The position numbers and the translations under genes are program-made. Shown here piece by piece: positions 33,005-42,046 of a stretch of DNA of 64,000 bases (positions are counted from its first letter, which is position 1; each line of letters starts with the position of its first letter). The notes beneath the pieces are model-generated. The model was given only the letters and a program-made list of their open reading frames with translations. It made no database searches and was not told the origin of the DNA. The DNA is from an uncultured Tateyamaria sp. (GTDB lineage Bacteria > Pseudomonadota > Alphaproteobacteria > Rhodobacterales > Rhodobacteraceae), in NCBI RefSeq assembly GCF_947503465.1, contig NZ_CANNDN010000003.1, positions 186,001 through 250,000 of the forward strand, in the 5' to 3' direction.

Positions 33005-33661
33005 ATGCCCTACGACACCGACATCTTTGAAACACTGCGCTATCGCCTGATGACAAACGCTTTTGAGCATGGTCAGAAGGTTCGGGCAGAGCATTTGCGG
33101 CAGGAGTTCGGCTGCTCTGCCAGTACGATTCGCGAGGTGCTGTTTCGCCTGTCGACGCTGGGACTGGTCGAGTTCCAGGAACAGCGCGGGTTCCGCGTGC
33201 CGCAAAAGTCACGCGAGGCGATTCACGAACTGACGCACTTGCGCGTGCTGCTCGAGGCCGAAGGTACCGCCATGTCGATCCGCCGCGGTGGCGTCGCGTG
33301 GGAGGCGCGGCTGACCGCCGCCCACCACCAGCTGAGCCATCTTGAGATGCGTCTGAACACCGCCACGGACCGGTCGCCCTTTGTCGAATTGTGGTTCAAC
33401 GCAGAAGCACAGTTTCATGAAACCCTGATCTCGGCCTGCGGGTCGCAAACGCTGATCGACACGCATTTTCAGGTCTACTGCCGGTTCCGTCAGCAATTGA
33501 TGGTCGAGGATCGGCGCTTCGACTTCATCTCGAACAACATCCAGCAGCACCAGCATATCCTGGACGCTGCGATGTCCGGGGACGAGGCGCTGACACGGCA
33601 GAAAATCCACGATCACCTTGCCCGGCATTTGTTGAGCGAAGCGGCGACAGAGCCGGCCTGA
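33005..33661 (+). CDS. GntR-family (FCD) transcriptional regulator
   Basis: A 218-residue FadR-type regulator. The winged HTH occupies residues about 8-65 (LRYRLMTNAFEHGQKVRAEHL then CSASTIREVLFRLSTLGLVEF), followed by an FCD effector domain with candidate metal-binding histidines. The ATG at 33005 gives the usual N-terminus; an in-frame ATG at 32945 adds 20 residues of unlike sequence. It diverges from the TRAP operon over about 200 bp, in which the word TATGCGCA is repeated at 32831 and 32883. It probably represses that operon until a sugar acid binds. Confidence 0.88.
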   Translation: MPYDTDIFETLRYRLMTNAFEHGQKVRAEHLRQEFGCSASTIREVLFRLSTLGLVEFQEQRGFRVPQKSREAIHELTHLRVLLEAEGTAMSIRRGGVAWEARLTAAHHQLSHLEMRLNTATDRSPFVELWFNAEAQFHETLISACGSQTLIDTHFQVYCRFRQQLMVEDRRFDFISNNIQQHQHILDAAMSGDEALTRQKIHDHLARHLLSEAATEPA

Positions 33662-33665
33662 TCGC

Positions 33666-34535
33666 TCAGTTGCCCGGCGTGACCCGCCGTTGGTTCTGCC
33701 AATTGCGTACAATCCTGATCTCTTCATCAGGCAACGTCCCGCGAAAGCGAAACTGCACGTTGTCAGGTGGTGCGCCGCATTGCGCGCCTGGGTCAAACGA
33801 CCGAACAGAGGCTTCCAACTCAGCGCTGACAGACGCGGCAATCAGCGGCCAATCACTGCCATCGGGTTCTGACGCATACGTATCAACAAGGATCGGATAA
33901 ACAGGGTGGCGAAAAATGACCCTGGGCAAAGACGCATTCATTTCGTCCAGCGTTTCCAGTTCAAATAATCGCTCCGGCACTCGCGAGAACCGACCACCCT
34001 TGATGAACAATGCCGTCACATCACCTTGGCGCGCCCAGACCATCTGGCTCTGCCTTTGCGTCGTTTCGAAGACAGGAACGGGTGGCAAAGGCGCCTCAAC
34101 ACCGGCCAGTTCATCGTCAAACCAAGCTACATTACCCGGCATGATCTGGTGCCCGGCAGCTTCAAGCCCGTGCCAAAACGTGTCGCGATCCATTCGGTGG
34201 CCCAATGCATCCTGCCCCAGCGTCCCAGAGTAAATCGGATGCTCGGGCGACGAACACTTGCCATAGCGCTCTGTTACCGGCCGGGCGATCACCAGCCCGC
34301 AAATCCAATAATATTCGAACTCTGCACCGTGACACTGCTGCCGGTTGTCGACATACAGCTGGACCGCACCCGGATCCGAGTACAGTTCGAGCCTGGCAGC
34401 ATCGTTTGCAGTTGCCGCTTGATGGGACGAAACGGCGGAGAGGACCAGGATGTACCCGCCCATACCGACCACATACAAAAGCAGAATGGCTGCTATCAGC
34501 GCCAAGCTGATTGCGGCAAATTTGATAGCCTGCAA
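33666..34535 (-). CDS. Membrane-anchored protein of unknown function
   Basis: I do not recognise this 289-residue protein. It has one N-terminal membrane span (about residues 5-35, ISLALIAAILLLYVVGMGGY) and a soluble remainder with several cysteines (QQCHGAEF, YYWICGLV, YGKCSSPEH, DPGAQCGAPP), suggesting a periplasmic, disulfide-bearing domain. Translation seems to start at TTG 34535 after AAGGGAG. It converges on the GntR gene with only 4 bp between stops and must have its own promoter in 34536-34618. It separates two sugar-acid operons without an obvious link to them. Confidence 0.65.
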   Translation of the reverse strand: MQAIKFAAISLALIAAILLLYVVGMGGYILVLSAVSSHQAATANDAARLELYSDPGAVQLYVDNRQQCHGAEFEYYWICGLVIARPVTERYGKCSSPEHPIYSGTLGQDALGHRMDRDTFWHGLEAAGHQIMPGNVAWFDDELAGVEAPLPPVPVFETTQRQSQMVWARQGDVTALFIKGGRFSRVPERLFELETLDEMNASLPRVIFRHPVYPILVDTYASEPDGSDWPLIAASVSAELEASVRSFDPGAQCGAPPDNVQFRFRGTLPDEEIRIVRNWQNQRRVTPGN

Positions 34536-34618
34536 ATACGTGCGCTCCCTTTTCCACCCAAGAGCACAAATCGCAAAGCAATGTGGTCAAAGCATGGCCC
34601 GTTTGGTGAAAACGCGGC

Positions 34619-35593
34619 TTAACGCCCCTCCAACTCTTCCTCAACATAAACGTCGATAATCTCGCGAAAACTCTGTTCCGCCTCGAACCCCAGCGCCAGT
34701 GCCCGCTCTGGGGCAAAATTCCGCGGCCAGCCCTCGACAATCTTGGCCACCGCCTCATCCCGCTGCGGCTTGATCAGCGCCACGACATTGTTGCCCGCCA
34801 CCTCGCGCAGCGCCTCGATCTGCTCGGCCACGGTGCAGCTGAGCCCCGGCAGGTTCAGGGACCGCCGTCCGTTCAGTTCGTCGGTGTTCAGCACTGCGGC
34901 GTGGGCCAGAAAACCCGCCGCAGACCGCGGCGAGGCATGCCAGTGCCGCACCGCGTCGTCCACCGGCAGGACCGCCTCTTGCCCGTTCAACGGCTCGCGG
35001 ATGATGCCCGAGAAGAAGGACGACGCCGCCAGGTTCGCCTTGCCCGGCCGCACGCAGATCGTGGGCAGACGCAGCGCCATCCCGTCAATGAACCCCTTGC
35101 GGGAATAATCCTGGATCATCAATTCGCACGCCGCCTTCTGCGCGCCATAGCTGGTCTGGGGCGAGGTCAGGAATTCGTCACCGATCCTGTCGGGATAAGG
35201 GCCGCCAAAGACTGCAATGGACGACGTGAACACGACACGCGGTACATATTCGCCCCCGGTCGCCCGGTGCTGGGCGCGCAACGCCTCAAGAAAGGACCAC
35301 AGGGGCGTCAGGTTGGTCTGCCAGCCCAAGTCAAAATTCGTCTCGGCCTCACCCGACACGATGGAGGCAAGATAGAAGATCAGGTCAAACCGCTCAGCCG
35401 CCAGCGCTGCGCCCTCGGCCAGAACCGACAGGTCACCAACGCGCTTGTCATCGCCCGCAGCGTCCGGAGCGTAGCCCAGATCATGCAGCGTCACGCGGAA
35501 ATCGCCAAAGCCGGGCAGCCCGTGCGTCTCGAGCCGGCGGGTCAGCTTTTGACCAACCATGCCGCCGCCGCCCAGGATGAGGATACGTTTCAT
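34619..35593 (-). CDS. denD: D-erythronate dehydrogenase-like SDR (DenD)
   Basis: A 324-residue extended short-chain dehydrogenase (NAD-dependent epimerase/dehydratase family). The NAD motif is ILILGGGGMVGQKL at residues 4-17, FTSSIAVFGG and the catalytic YGAQK (Y-x3-K, about residue 148-152) follow. Close family members oxidise D-erythronate at C2. The product would be 2-oxotetronate, normally processed by OtnK/OtnI/OtnC, none of which is adjacent. Its start overlaps the HIBADH-family gene by 4 nt, so the two act together, perhaps on another sugar acid. Confidence 0.82.
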   Translation of the reverse strand: MKRILILGGGGMVGQKLTRRLETHGLPGFGDFRVTLHDLGYAPDAAGDDKRVGDLSVLAEGAALAAERFDLIFYLASIVSGEAETNFDLGWQTNLTPLWSFLEALRAQHRATGGEYVPRVVFTSSIAVFGGPYPDRIGDEFLTSPQTSYGAQKAACELMIQDYSRKGFIDGMALRLPTICVRPGKANLAASSFFSGIIREPLNGQEAVLPVDDAVRHWHASPRSAAGFLAHAAVLNTDELNGRRSLNLPGLSCTVAEQIEALREVAGNNVVALIKPQRDEAVAKIVEGWPRNFAPERALALGFEAEQSFREIIDVYVEEELEGR

Positions 35594-36468
35594 GTGCCGT
35601 CCCCCTGCCGCGCCTTGAGTTCAAGATAGAGGCCCGAATGATCCTTGTCCGCCCCGTCCATGCGATCCACGAAATGGGCAAACCGGTCGCGCACGTCCCT
35701 TACCATGGGCAAGGTGACGCCCGCTGCCGCCGCCTCGTGCAGCACATTGTCCAGATCCTTGAGCTGGAATTTCGACAGGCCACCCGGAACGAAATTGCCG
35801 GTTGTCATCCGTTCGCCATGTTGTTGCAGAATCGTGCTGTCGGCAAAGCCGCCCTTGAGGGCCGCGCGCAAGGCGGCAGGGTCGGCGCCGCCCTCTTCGG
35901 CCAGCAGCATTGCTTCTGCCACTGCGCCGATGGTCACAGCGACGATGGCCTGATTGCACAGTTTCGACAGTTGCCCCGCCCCGGTCGGACCCACATGCAC
36001 CGGACGACCCATCCGTTTCAGAACCGGGGTTGCCCGTTCAAAATCAGCCGCATCTCCGCCTGCCATGATCGCAAGTGACGCCGCCTCGGCGCCCTTGGTG
36101 CCGCCCGACACCGGCGCGTCCAGAAACCCGATCCCCGCGCCGGACAAGGCATCGCGTGCCGCACGCGCCTCGGCGGGTTTGGTGGACGACATGTCGATCC
36201 ACAGCGCGCCGGATGTCAGGGACGGCAGCACCTCATCGATTACGGACAGGACCGTTGGGCCATCGCTCATCATCGTGATGATGATGTCGGCGCCGGTGAC
36301 CGCCGCATTTGTGCTGGCCGCCACCGCCGCACCCTCATCGGCAAGAGGATCCGCCTTGGCCTGGGTCCGGTTCCAGACGGTCACCGCCACCCCGGCCCGC
36401 GCGAGGTTCCGCGCCATCGGAAACCCCATCAAACCCGTGCCCAAAAGGGCCACCTTTTCGAACGCCAT
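35590..36468 (-). CDS. 3-Hydroxyisobutyrate dehydrogenase-family oxidoreductase
   Basis: A 292-residue beta-hydroxyacid dehydrogenase with VALLGTGLMGFPMARNL at residues 6-22, substrate loop DAPVSGGTKGAE (about 119-130) and catalytic lysine in GQLSKLCNQAIV (about 168). This loop is the classic one, unlike the paralogue at 24.9 kb. Tartronate-semialdehyde, hydroxyisobutyrate or threonate-type substrates are possible. ATG at 36468 follows GAGAGGAAAG. It is first of a two-gene minus-strand unit with denD and divergent from the SDR-IlvD operon. Confidence 0.86.
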   Translation of the reverse strand: MAFEKVALLGTGLMGFPMARNLARAGVAVTVWNRTQAKADPLADEGAAVAASTNAAVTGADIIITMMSDGPTVLSVIDEVLPSLTSGALWIDMSSTKPAEARAARDALSGAGIGFLDAPVSGGTKGAEAASLAIMAGGDAADFERATPVLKRMGRPVHVGPTGAGQLSKLCNQAIVAVTIGAVAEAMLLAEEGGADPAALRAALKGGFADSTILQQHGERMTTGNFVPGGLSKFQLKDLDNVLHEAAAAGVTLPMVRDVRDRFAHFVDRMDGADKDHSGLYLELKARQGDGT

Positions 36469-36536
36469 GACTTTCCTCTCGAAATTATCGTGACGTCTGG
36501 TCAACGCCCGCACCTTGTCCTACGCTAACAGCAAAA

Positions 36537-36555
36537 CGCAGACCTGCCGTCTGCG
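36537..36555. promoter_or_regulatory. Inverted repeat in divergent sugar-acid promoter region
   Basis: CGCAGAC (36537-36543) and GTCTGCG (36549-36555) are perfect 7-bp arms around CTGCC, located between the divergent HIBADH and SDR genes and 31 bp before the SDR start codon. It is a candidate operator, possibly for the GntR or LacI regulators of this window. It could also form an RNA hairpin in the leader. Confidence 0.4.
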
Positions 36556-36585
36556 CAACACCTGATCCGATACGGGGGGAAGTCC

Positions 36586-37332
36586 ATGGGCCGTCTTGAC
36601 GGAAAGCGCGCACTTGTGACCGCTGCGGGACAAGGCATTGGGCGTGCCAGCGCGCTTGCCATGGCAGCAGAGGGGGCGCAGGTTTTTGCAACCGATGTGA
36701 ACGCGGATGCCCTGGGCACGCTGGACCACGCCAATATCGAGGCCTTTCCACTAGATGCCCGTGACAGTGACAGCATTGCCGATGGGGTCATGCGCGCCAC
36801 GCCCGATATCCTGTTCAACTGCGCAGGGTTTGTGCACCACGGCACCATACTGGATAGTACGGATGACGAATGGGACTTCGCATTCGACCTGAACGTGCGG
36901 TCCATGTATCGCACCATCCGCGCGGCGCTTCCCGGGATGCTGGAACGTGGCGGGGGCAGCATCATCAACATGTCATCGGCCTTGGGCTCCATCATCGGCG
37001 CGCCCAACCGCTTTATCTATGGCACGACCAAGGCCGCCGTTGTCGGCCTCACCAAATCCGTCGCCGTCGACTACATCACGCAGGGCATCCGCTGCAATTG
37101 CATCTGCCCCGGCACGGTGGAAAGCCCCAGCTGGCACGACCGGGTCAAGGCCCTGGGCGAACAGCTTGGCAGCTATGACAAGGCCATGGAGCAATTCGTT
37201 GCCCGCCAGCCCATGGGCCGGGTCGCAAAAGCCGAGGAAATAGCAGCGCTTGTCGTCTACCTTGCCAGCGACGAAAGCGCATTCACCACAGGACACACCC
37301 ACATCATTGATGGAGGCTGGTCAGGACAATGA
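36586..37332 (+). CDS. SDR dehydrogenase, 2-keto-3-deoxy-L-fuconate dehydrogenase-like
   Basis: A 248-residue classical short-chain dehydrogenase. The cofactor motif reads [15 protein letters not shown] (residues 12-26), NCAG is at about 83, and the catalytic triad is Ser in [11 protein letters not shown] with YGTTKAA (Y-x3-K, about 145-149). It resembles 2-keto-3-deoxy-L-fuconate dehydrogenases and human BDH2. It starts after GGGGGAAG and overlaps the IlvD/Edd dehydratase gene by 4 nt. Together with the dehydratase and FAH hydrolase it would convert an aldonate to pyruvate plus a hydroxy acid without phosphorylation. Confidence 0.87.
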   Translation: MGRLDGKRALVTAAGQGIGRASALAMAAEGAQVFATDVNADALGTLDHANIEAFPLDARDSDSIADGVMRATPDILFNCAGFVHHGTILDSTDDEWDFAFDLNVRSMYRTIRAALPGMLERGGGSIINMSSALGSIIGAPNRFIYGTTKAAVVGLTKSVAVDYITQGIRCNCICPGTVESPSWHDRVKALGEQLGSYDKAMEQFVARQPMGRVAKAEEIAALVVYLASDESAFTTGHTHIIDGGWSGQ

Positions 37333-39131
37333 CCAAGAAGAAAATCGGAACAGAGGATCTGCGATCCCGCAAATGGTTCATGAACCCGGACAACCCGGAA
37401 ATGACCGCGCTGTATCTGGAACGTTACCTGAACTACGGGTTGACGCGGGACGAACTGCAATCGGGCAAGCCGATTATCGGCATTGCGCAAACGGGCAGCG
37501 ACCTGTCACCCTGCAACCGCCACCACCTTGAGCTGACAAAGCGGGTGCGCGACGGCATCATCGCGGCGGGCGGCACGTGCATCGAAGTGCCGGTGCACCC
37601 CATTCAGGAAACCGGCAAGCGCCCCACGGCGATGCTGGACCGGAACCTTGCCTACCTGTCTCTGGTCGAGACGCTATTTGGCTATCCGCTGGACGGTGTC
37701 GTATTGAACATCGGCTGCGACAAGACCACGCCGGCGCTTCTGATGGCTGCCGCGACGGTCAATATTCCCGCCATTGCCTTGTCCGTTGGCCCCATGCTGA
37801 ACGGTTGGTTCCGGGGGCAACGCACCGGTTCAGGCTCGATCGTGTGGCAAGCACGCGAGATGATGGCGCGGGGCGAGATTGACGACGAAGGGTTCATGGA
37901 ACTTGTCGCGTCCTCCGCCCCCTCGGTCGGCTATTGCAACACGATGGGCACCGCGACCACGATGAATTCGCTGGCCGAAGCGTTGGGCATGCAACTGCCC
38001 GGTTCGGCCGCCATTCCCGCCCCCTACCGCGAGCGCAGCCAGATCAGCTATGAAACAGGCCGCCGTATCGTGGACATGGTGTGGGAGGACCTGCGCCCGT
38101 CCGACATCATGACGCGCGCGGCATTCGAGAACACCATCGTCATCAACTCGGCCATCGGCGGGTCCACCAACGCGCCAATCCACCTAAACGGCATTGCAAA
38201 GCACCTCGATGTGCCATTGAACAACGACGATTGGCAGCAACACGGCCACCACGTTCCGCTTCTGGTGAACCTCCAGCCCGCAGGCGAATATCTGGGCGAA
38301 GATTACCAGCACGCGGGCGGCGTCCCTGCGGTCATCGGCGAATTGATCGCGGCCGACCTGCTGCCCCACCCCGATGTCATCACCGCCAACGGCAAGACGA
38401 TGCGGGAAAACTGTGCCCATCTGCGCAGCGAAAACACCGAAGTGATCAAACCGGTGTCCGACCCGCTCAAGGCCGAGGCCGGGTTCATCAACCTCAAGGG
38501 CAACCTGTTCGACAGCGCGCTGATGAAGACGAGCGTCATTTCCGAGGAATTCCGCAACCGCTACCTGTCCAACCCCGACGACCCAGAAGCGTTCGAAGGG
38601 CGGGCCGTGGTGTTTGATGGACCCGAGGACTTCCACCACCGCATTGATGACGAGGCCGAAGGAATCGACGAACACTGCATTCTCTTCATGCGCGGCGCAG
38701 GTCCCAAGGGCTATCCCGGCGGTGCAGAGGTCGTGAACATGCGTGCGCCGTCCTACCTGCTGAAAAAAGGCATTCAGGCGTTGCCCTGCGTCGGCGACGG
38801 ACGTCAATCCGGCACCTCCGGCTCGCCCTCGATCCTCAACGCCTCGCCCGAGGCGGCAGATGGCGGCGGTCTGGCTCTGCTGGAAAACGGCGACCGCGTG
38901 CGTATTGATCTGAGAAAATGCACCGCCGACATGCTGGTCGACGACACCGTGCTCAAGGCCCGTGCCGAGGCGATCATGGCCGCGGGCGGCTATCCCGTCC
39001 CCGAAAGCCAAAGCCCATGGCAGGAGATGTTCCGCGACTATGTCGGCCGCTTTGACGAAGGCATGACCTTGCGCGGCGCCACCAAGTACCAGGACATCTC
39101 GCGCAAGCACATGCCGCGCGACAACCACTAA
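37329..39131 (+). CDS. IlvD/Edd-family sugar-acid dehydratase
   Basis: A 600-residue IlvD/Edd protein. The Fe-S cysteines appear in [10 protein letters not shown] (about residue 62), [19 protein letters not shown] (about 130) and [20 protein letters not shown] (about 203), and the block [13 protein letters not shown] follows. Length and sequence match the sugar-acid branch (arabinonate, xylonate, fuconate-type dehydratases) rather than branched-chain dihydroxyacid dehydratase. Product would be a 2-keto-3-deoxy acid, substrate of the coupled SDR. Exact stereochemistry cannot be assigned from reading. Confidence 0.91.
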   Translation: MTKKKIGTEDLRSRKWFMNPDNPEMTALYLERYLNYGLTRDELQSGKPIIGIAQTGSDLSPCNRHHLELTKRVRDGIIAAGGTCIEVPVHPIQETGKRPTAMLDRNLAYLSLVETLFGYPLDGVVLNIGCDKTTPALLMAAATVNIPAIALSVGPMLNGWFRGQRTGSGSIVWQAREMMARGEIDDEGFMELVASSAPSVGYCNTMGTATTMNSLAEALGMQLPGSAAIPAPYRERSQISYETGRRIVDMVWEDLRPSDIMTRAAFENTIVINSAIGGSTNAPIHLNGIAKHLDVPLNNDDWQQHGHHVPLLVNLQPAGEYLGEDYQHAGGVPAVIGELIAADLLPHPDVITANGKTMRENCAHLRSENTEVIKPVSDPLKAEAGFINLKGNLFDSALMKTSVISEEFRNRYLSNPDDPEAFEGRAVVFDGPEDFHHRIDDEAEGIDEHCILFMRGAGPKGYPGGAEVVNMRAPSYLLKKGIQALPCVGDGRQSGTSGSPSILNASPEAADGGGLALLENGDRVRIDLRKCTADMLVDDTVLKARAEAIMAAGGYPVPESQSPWQEMFRDYVGRFDEGMTLRGATKYQDISRKHMPRDNH

Positions 39132-39141
39132 GAGGCCCCAG

Positions 39142-39984
39142 ATGAAACTTGTAAGATACGGTGACACTGGTCACGAAAAGCCCGGCCTCATGGACGGCGA
39201 CATGCTCCGCGACCTCAGCGGCCACATTGACGACATCCACAGCGGCACTCTGGACGATGCGACACTTGATACGCTGCGCGCCATCGACCCGGCCACCCTG
39301 CCTGCAGTCGACGGCACCCCGCGCATCGGCCCCTGCGTCGGCAACATCGGCAAGTTTCTGTGCATCGGCCTCAACTACTCGGACCACGCCGCCGAACAGG
39401 GTCTGCCGATCCCCGAACACCCGATCCTGTTCTTCAAGGCGAACTCGGCCATCGTCGGCCCCAATGACGACGTCGTTATGCCGCGTGGATCGAAGCGTAC
39501 GGATTGGGAAGTCGAATTGGGCGCGGTGATCGGCAAGACCTGCAAATACGTCTCCAGGGACGACGCGCTCGACTACGTGGCGGGCTATTGCATCGTCAAC
39601 GACGTGTCCGAACGCGAGTTCCAGCAGAACCTGACGGGCCAATGGACCAAGGGGAAATCCTGCGACACCTATGGACCTACAGGACCGTATCTTGTGACCC
39701 GGGATGAGGTCGAAGACCCCCAGGCACTCGACATGTCGCTGTCGGTCAACGGCAAGCGGATGCAGACCGGGAACACCTCCACCATGATCTTTTCCGTGGC
39801 CGAAATCATCGAACACCTGTCGCATCTGTTTACGCTGCACCCTGGTGACGTGATCAGTACCGGCACGCCCCCCGGCGTGGGCGACGGGATGAACCCCAAG
39901 ACCTACCTCAAGGTGGGCGACGTGATGGAACTGGAAATCGCGGGCCTTGGCACGCAGCGACAAGAGGTGAAACAGGATGCCTGA
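39142..39984 (+). CDS. Fumarylacetoacetate hydrolase-family diketo-acid hydrolase
   Basis: A 280-residue FAH-family protein. A core begins at KFLCIGLNYSDHAAEQGLP, with the metal-binding E-x-E in TDWEVELGAVIGK (about residue 116-128) and GYCIVNDVSEREFQ (about 146). Members next to an IlvD/Edd dehydratase and an SDR are typically 2,4-diketo-3-deoxy-acid hydrolases giving pyruvate and a hydroxy acid. It overlaps the next gene by 8 nt. Ureidoglycolate lyase is a common mis-annotation for this family and does not fit the context. Confidence 0.88.
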   Translation: MKLVRYGDTGHEKPGLMDGDMLRDLSGHIDDIHSGTLDDATLDTLRAIDPATLPAVDGTPRIGPCVGNIGKFLCIGLNYSDHAAEQGLPIPEHPILFFKANSAIVGPNDDVVMPRGSKRTDWEVELGAVIGKTCKYVSRDDALDYVAGYCIVNDVSEREFQQNLTGQWTKGKSCDTYGPTGPYLVTRDEVEDPQALDMSLSVNGKRMQTGNTSTMIFSVAEIIEHLSHLFTLHPGDVISTGTPPGVGDGMNPKTYLKVGDVMELEIAGLGTQRQEVKQDA

Positions 39985-40909
39985 TCTTCTGCAAATCGGT
40001 GGGATCACCGACACCATGCGCGACCGTCTGTCAGAGCGCTTCACCATCCATCAGACGACCGGTGATTACCCGGCCGATGCCATCACCCACATTGTCACCA
40101 ACGGCCATGACGGCGTGCCCGCCGATGTGCTGGCCAAATGCCCCAACGTGCAGATGGCGGCCAGCTACGGCGTGGGCTATGACGCCATCGATACGGATGC
40201 TTGTGTGGAACGCGGTATCATCGTGACCCACACCCCCGACGTGCTGAATGCCGAGGTCGCCAGCACCACAATCATGCTGATGCTCGCCAGCTTCCGCAAC
40301 TTGCTGGCGGACGAGGCGCACGCCCGCTCCGGCAATTGGGAAACGCAAGGCAACGCGCCGCTGTCACGCAGCGCCGACAACCGGCGTGTGGGCATCCTCG
40401 GGCTGGGCCGCATCGGACAGGCCATCGCGGACAAGCTCAAGGCCTTCGATGCCGACATCCACTATCACACCCGCAGTGAAAAGGACGTGCCCTACACCTA
40501 CCACGCCAACCTCGTGGACATGGCACAGGCGGTCGAGGTGGTCATCTGCATCACCCCCGGCGGCCCTTCGACCCACCACATCGTCAACAAGGACGTGATC
40601 GAGGCGCTTGGCCCTGACGGCACCCTGATCAACGTGTCGCGCGGGTCGGTGATTGACGAGGCGGCGATGGTCGAGGCCCTGCAATCAGGCAAGCTGGGCT
40701 ATGCCGCCCTGGATGTGTTCGAGGAGGAACCGAAAATTCCCGACGCGCTCAAAACCATGTCCAACGTGGTCCTTCTGCCCCATGTGGGCAGCGCCACGCA
40801 TGAAACACGGGCCGCCATGGGTGCGCTGGTCGTGGACAACCTGATCAGCCACCTGGACAACGGGCTGGTGATCACACCGGTTCCAGAGACCAAGCACCTC
40901 AATGGCTAA
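39977..40909 (+). CDS. D-2-hydroxyacid dehydrogenase (glyoxylate/hydroxypyruvate reductase type)
   Basis: A 310-residue 2-hydroxyacid dehydrogenase. The NAD(P) motif [17 protein letters not shown] is at about residue 137-153; the catalytic Arg is in [10 protein letters not shown], Glu in FEEEPKIPD and His in [10 protein letters not shown]. The cofactor-specificity position after the motif (HYHTRSEKD) has an Arg-Ser suggestive of NADP. It could reduce glyoxylate, hydroxypyruvate or the short hydroxy/keto acid released by the FAH hydrolase. It overlaps both neighbours by 8 nt, so it belongs to the same translationally coupled operon. Confidence 0.9.
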   Translation: MPDLLQIGGITDTMRDRLSERFTIHQTTGDYPADAITHIVTNGHDGVPADVLAKCPNVQMAASYGVGYDAIDTDACVERGIIVTHTPDVLNAEVASTTIMLMLASFRNLLADEAHARSGNWETQGNAPLSRSADNRRVGILGLGRIGQAIADKLKAFDADIHYHTRSEKDVPYTYHANLVDMAQAVEVVICITPGGPSTHHIVNKDVIEALGPDGTLINVSRGSVIDEAAMVEALQSGKLGYAALDVFEEEPKIPDALKTMSNVVLLPHVGSATHETRAAMGALVVDNLISHLDNGLVITPVPETKHLNG

Positions 40910-41990
40910 GATCACGGACGTCACCGCCCGCCTGTTCGCCGTGCCGCTGGACGAAATCCTCGTCGATGCCAAGCATGGCGATCACAGTCATTTTCACCTG
41001 ATTACGACCACTGTCACGCTGGACGACGGGCGTACGGGCACCGGCTATACCTACAATGGCGGACGCGGCGGGCATGCGACAGCGGCGATGATCACGCATG
41101 ACCTTGCCCCGTTCCTGATCGGGCAGGATGCGGGCGATGTGGAACGGCTTGCCCACGGCATGGACGCACACCTGCACTATGTGGGGCGCGGCGGCATCCT
41201 GTCGTTTGCCATCTCGGCAGTTGATATCGCGCTTTGGGACGCACGGCTGAAAGGGGCGGGCCAATCGCTCGTGAAGGCGGCGGGCGGGGCCTCTGACCGG
41301 TGCAAAGCCTATGCGGGCGGCATCGACCTTGGCTTCGACCTGCCCAAGCTGCTGGACAGCGTCCGCGCCTATCTGGCGCGCGGGCACAACGCGGTGAAGA
41401 TCAAAATCGGCCAGCCGACCGAAGCCGAAGATGTCGAACGGATCAAGGCGGTGCGGGCCCTGATCGGCCCCGACATCACATTCATGATCGATGCCAACTA
41501 TTCCATGACTACGGCCCAGGCGATCAGCCTGGCCCACGCGGTGAAGGATCAGAACATTACCTGGTTCGAGGAACCGATCGAGCCGGACCTGTTCGAAGAC
41601 TTCGCAGCCATCCGCAACGCCACAGGCATGCCAGTGGCCCAAGGCGAAAACCTGCACACCATGCACGAGTTCCGCCGCGCCCTGCCCCATGTGGACTTCA
41701 TCCAGCCTGACGCCTCGAATTGCCTTGGGATCACCGGCTGGCTGGACGTCGCGAAACTGGCCGCTGATGCGGGCGTACCGGTGTGCAGCCACGGGATGCA
41801 GGAACTGCACGTGTCGCTGGTGTCATCCCAAGCCCACGGCGGTTGGCTGGAAGTGCATAGTTTTCCCATCGACCGCTACACAACGCGGCCATTGGTGATC
41901 GAAGATCACCTTGCCGTTGCCCCGAACGTGCCCGGCACGGGTGTGACATTTGATTGGTCAAAACTGACCCCGCATGAAATCACCCTTTGA
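40902..41990 (+). CDS. Enolase-superfamily (mandelate racemase-like) sugar-acid dehydratase
   Basis: A 362-residue member of the mandelate racemase subgroup. The barrel residues are visible: K-x-K in [10 protein letters not shown] (about 167), Asp in FMIDANYS (about 194), Glu in WFEEPIEP (about 220), Glu in AQGENLHT (about 246) and His in [10 protein letters not shown] (about 296). The subgroup dehydrates or epimerises acid sugars via an enolate. It ends the five-gene operon, which therefore has two different acid-sugar dehydratases. Substrate might be L-fuconate, galactarate/talarate or a lyxonate-type acid; not resolvable here. Confidence 0.9.
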   Translation: MAKITDVTARLFAVPLDEILVDAKHGDHSHFHLITTTVTLDDGRTGTGYTYNGGRGGHATAAMITHDLAPFLIGQDAGDVERLAHGMDAHLHYVGRGGILSFAISAVDIALWDARLKGAGQSLVKAAGGASDRCKAYAGGIDLGFDLPKLLDSVRAYLARGHNAVKIKIGQPTEAEDVERIKAVRALIGPDITFMIDANYSMTTAQAISLAHAVKDQNITWFEEPIEPDLFEDFAAIRNATGMPVAQGENLHTMHEFRRALPHVDFIQPDASNCLGITGWLDVAKLAADAGVPVCSHGMQELHVSLVSSQAHGGWLEVHSFPIDRYTTRPLVIEDHLAVAPNVPGTGVTFDWSKLTPHEITL

Positions 41991-41996
41991 ATGACA

Positions 41997-42023
41997 AAGG
42001 GCGGCGCCAGCGGCACCGCCCTT
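41997..42023. terminator. Bidirectional terminator hairpin
   Basis: AAGGGCGG (41997-42004) pairs with CCGCCCTT (42016-42023); one mismatch is followed by an inner GCC/GGC pair and an AGC loop. It lies 6 bp after the + operon stop and 23 bp beyond the ctpA stop on the minus strand. It can serve both convergent transcripts. Confidence 0.72.
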
Positions 42024-42046
42024 CCCAATCTCGTATCTCGCGCGAT

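Noticed and set aside
39142-39984. Ureidoglycolate lyase or fumarylpyruvate hydrolase call for the FAH gene
   Set aside because: No purine or aromatic catabolic genes nearby; the SDR-IlvD context fits a 2,4-diketo-3-deoxy-acid hydrolase better.
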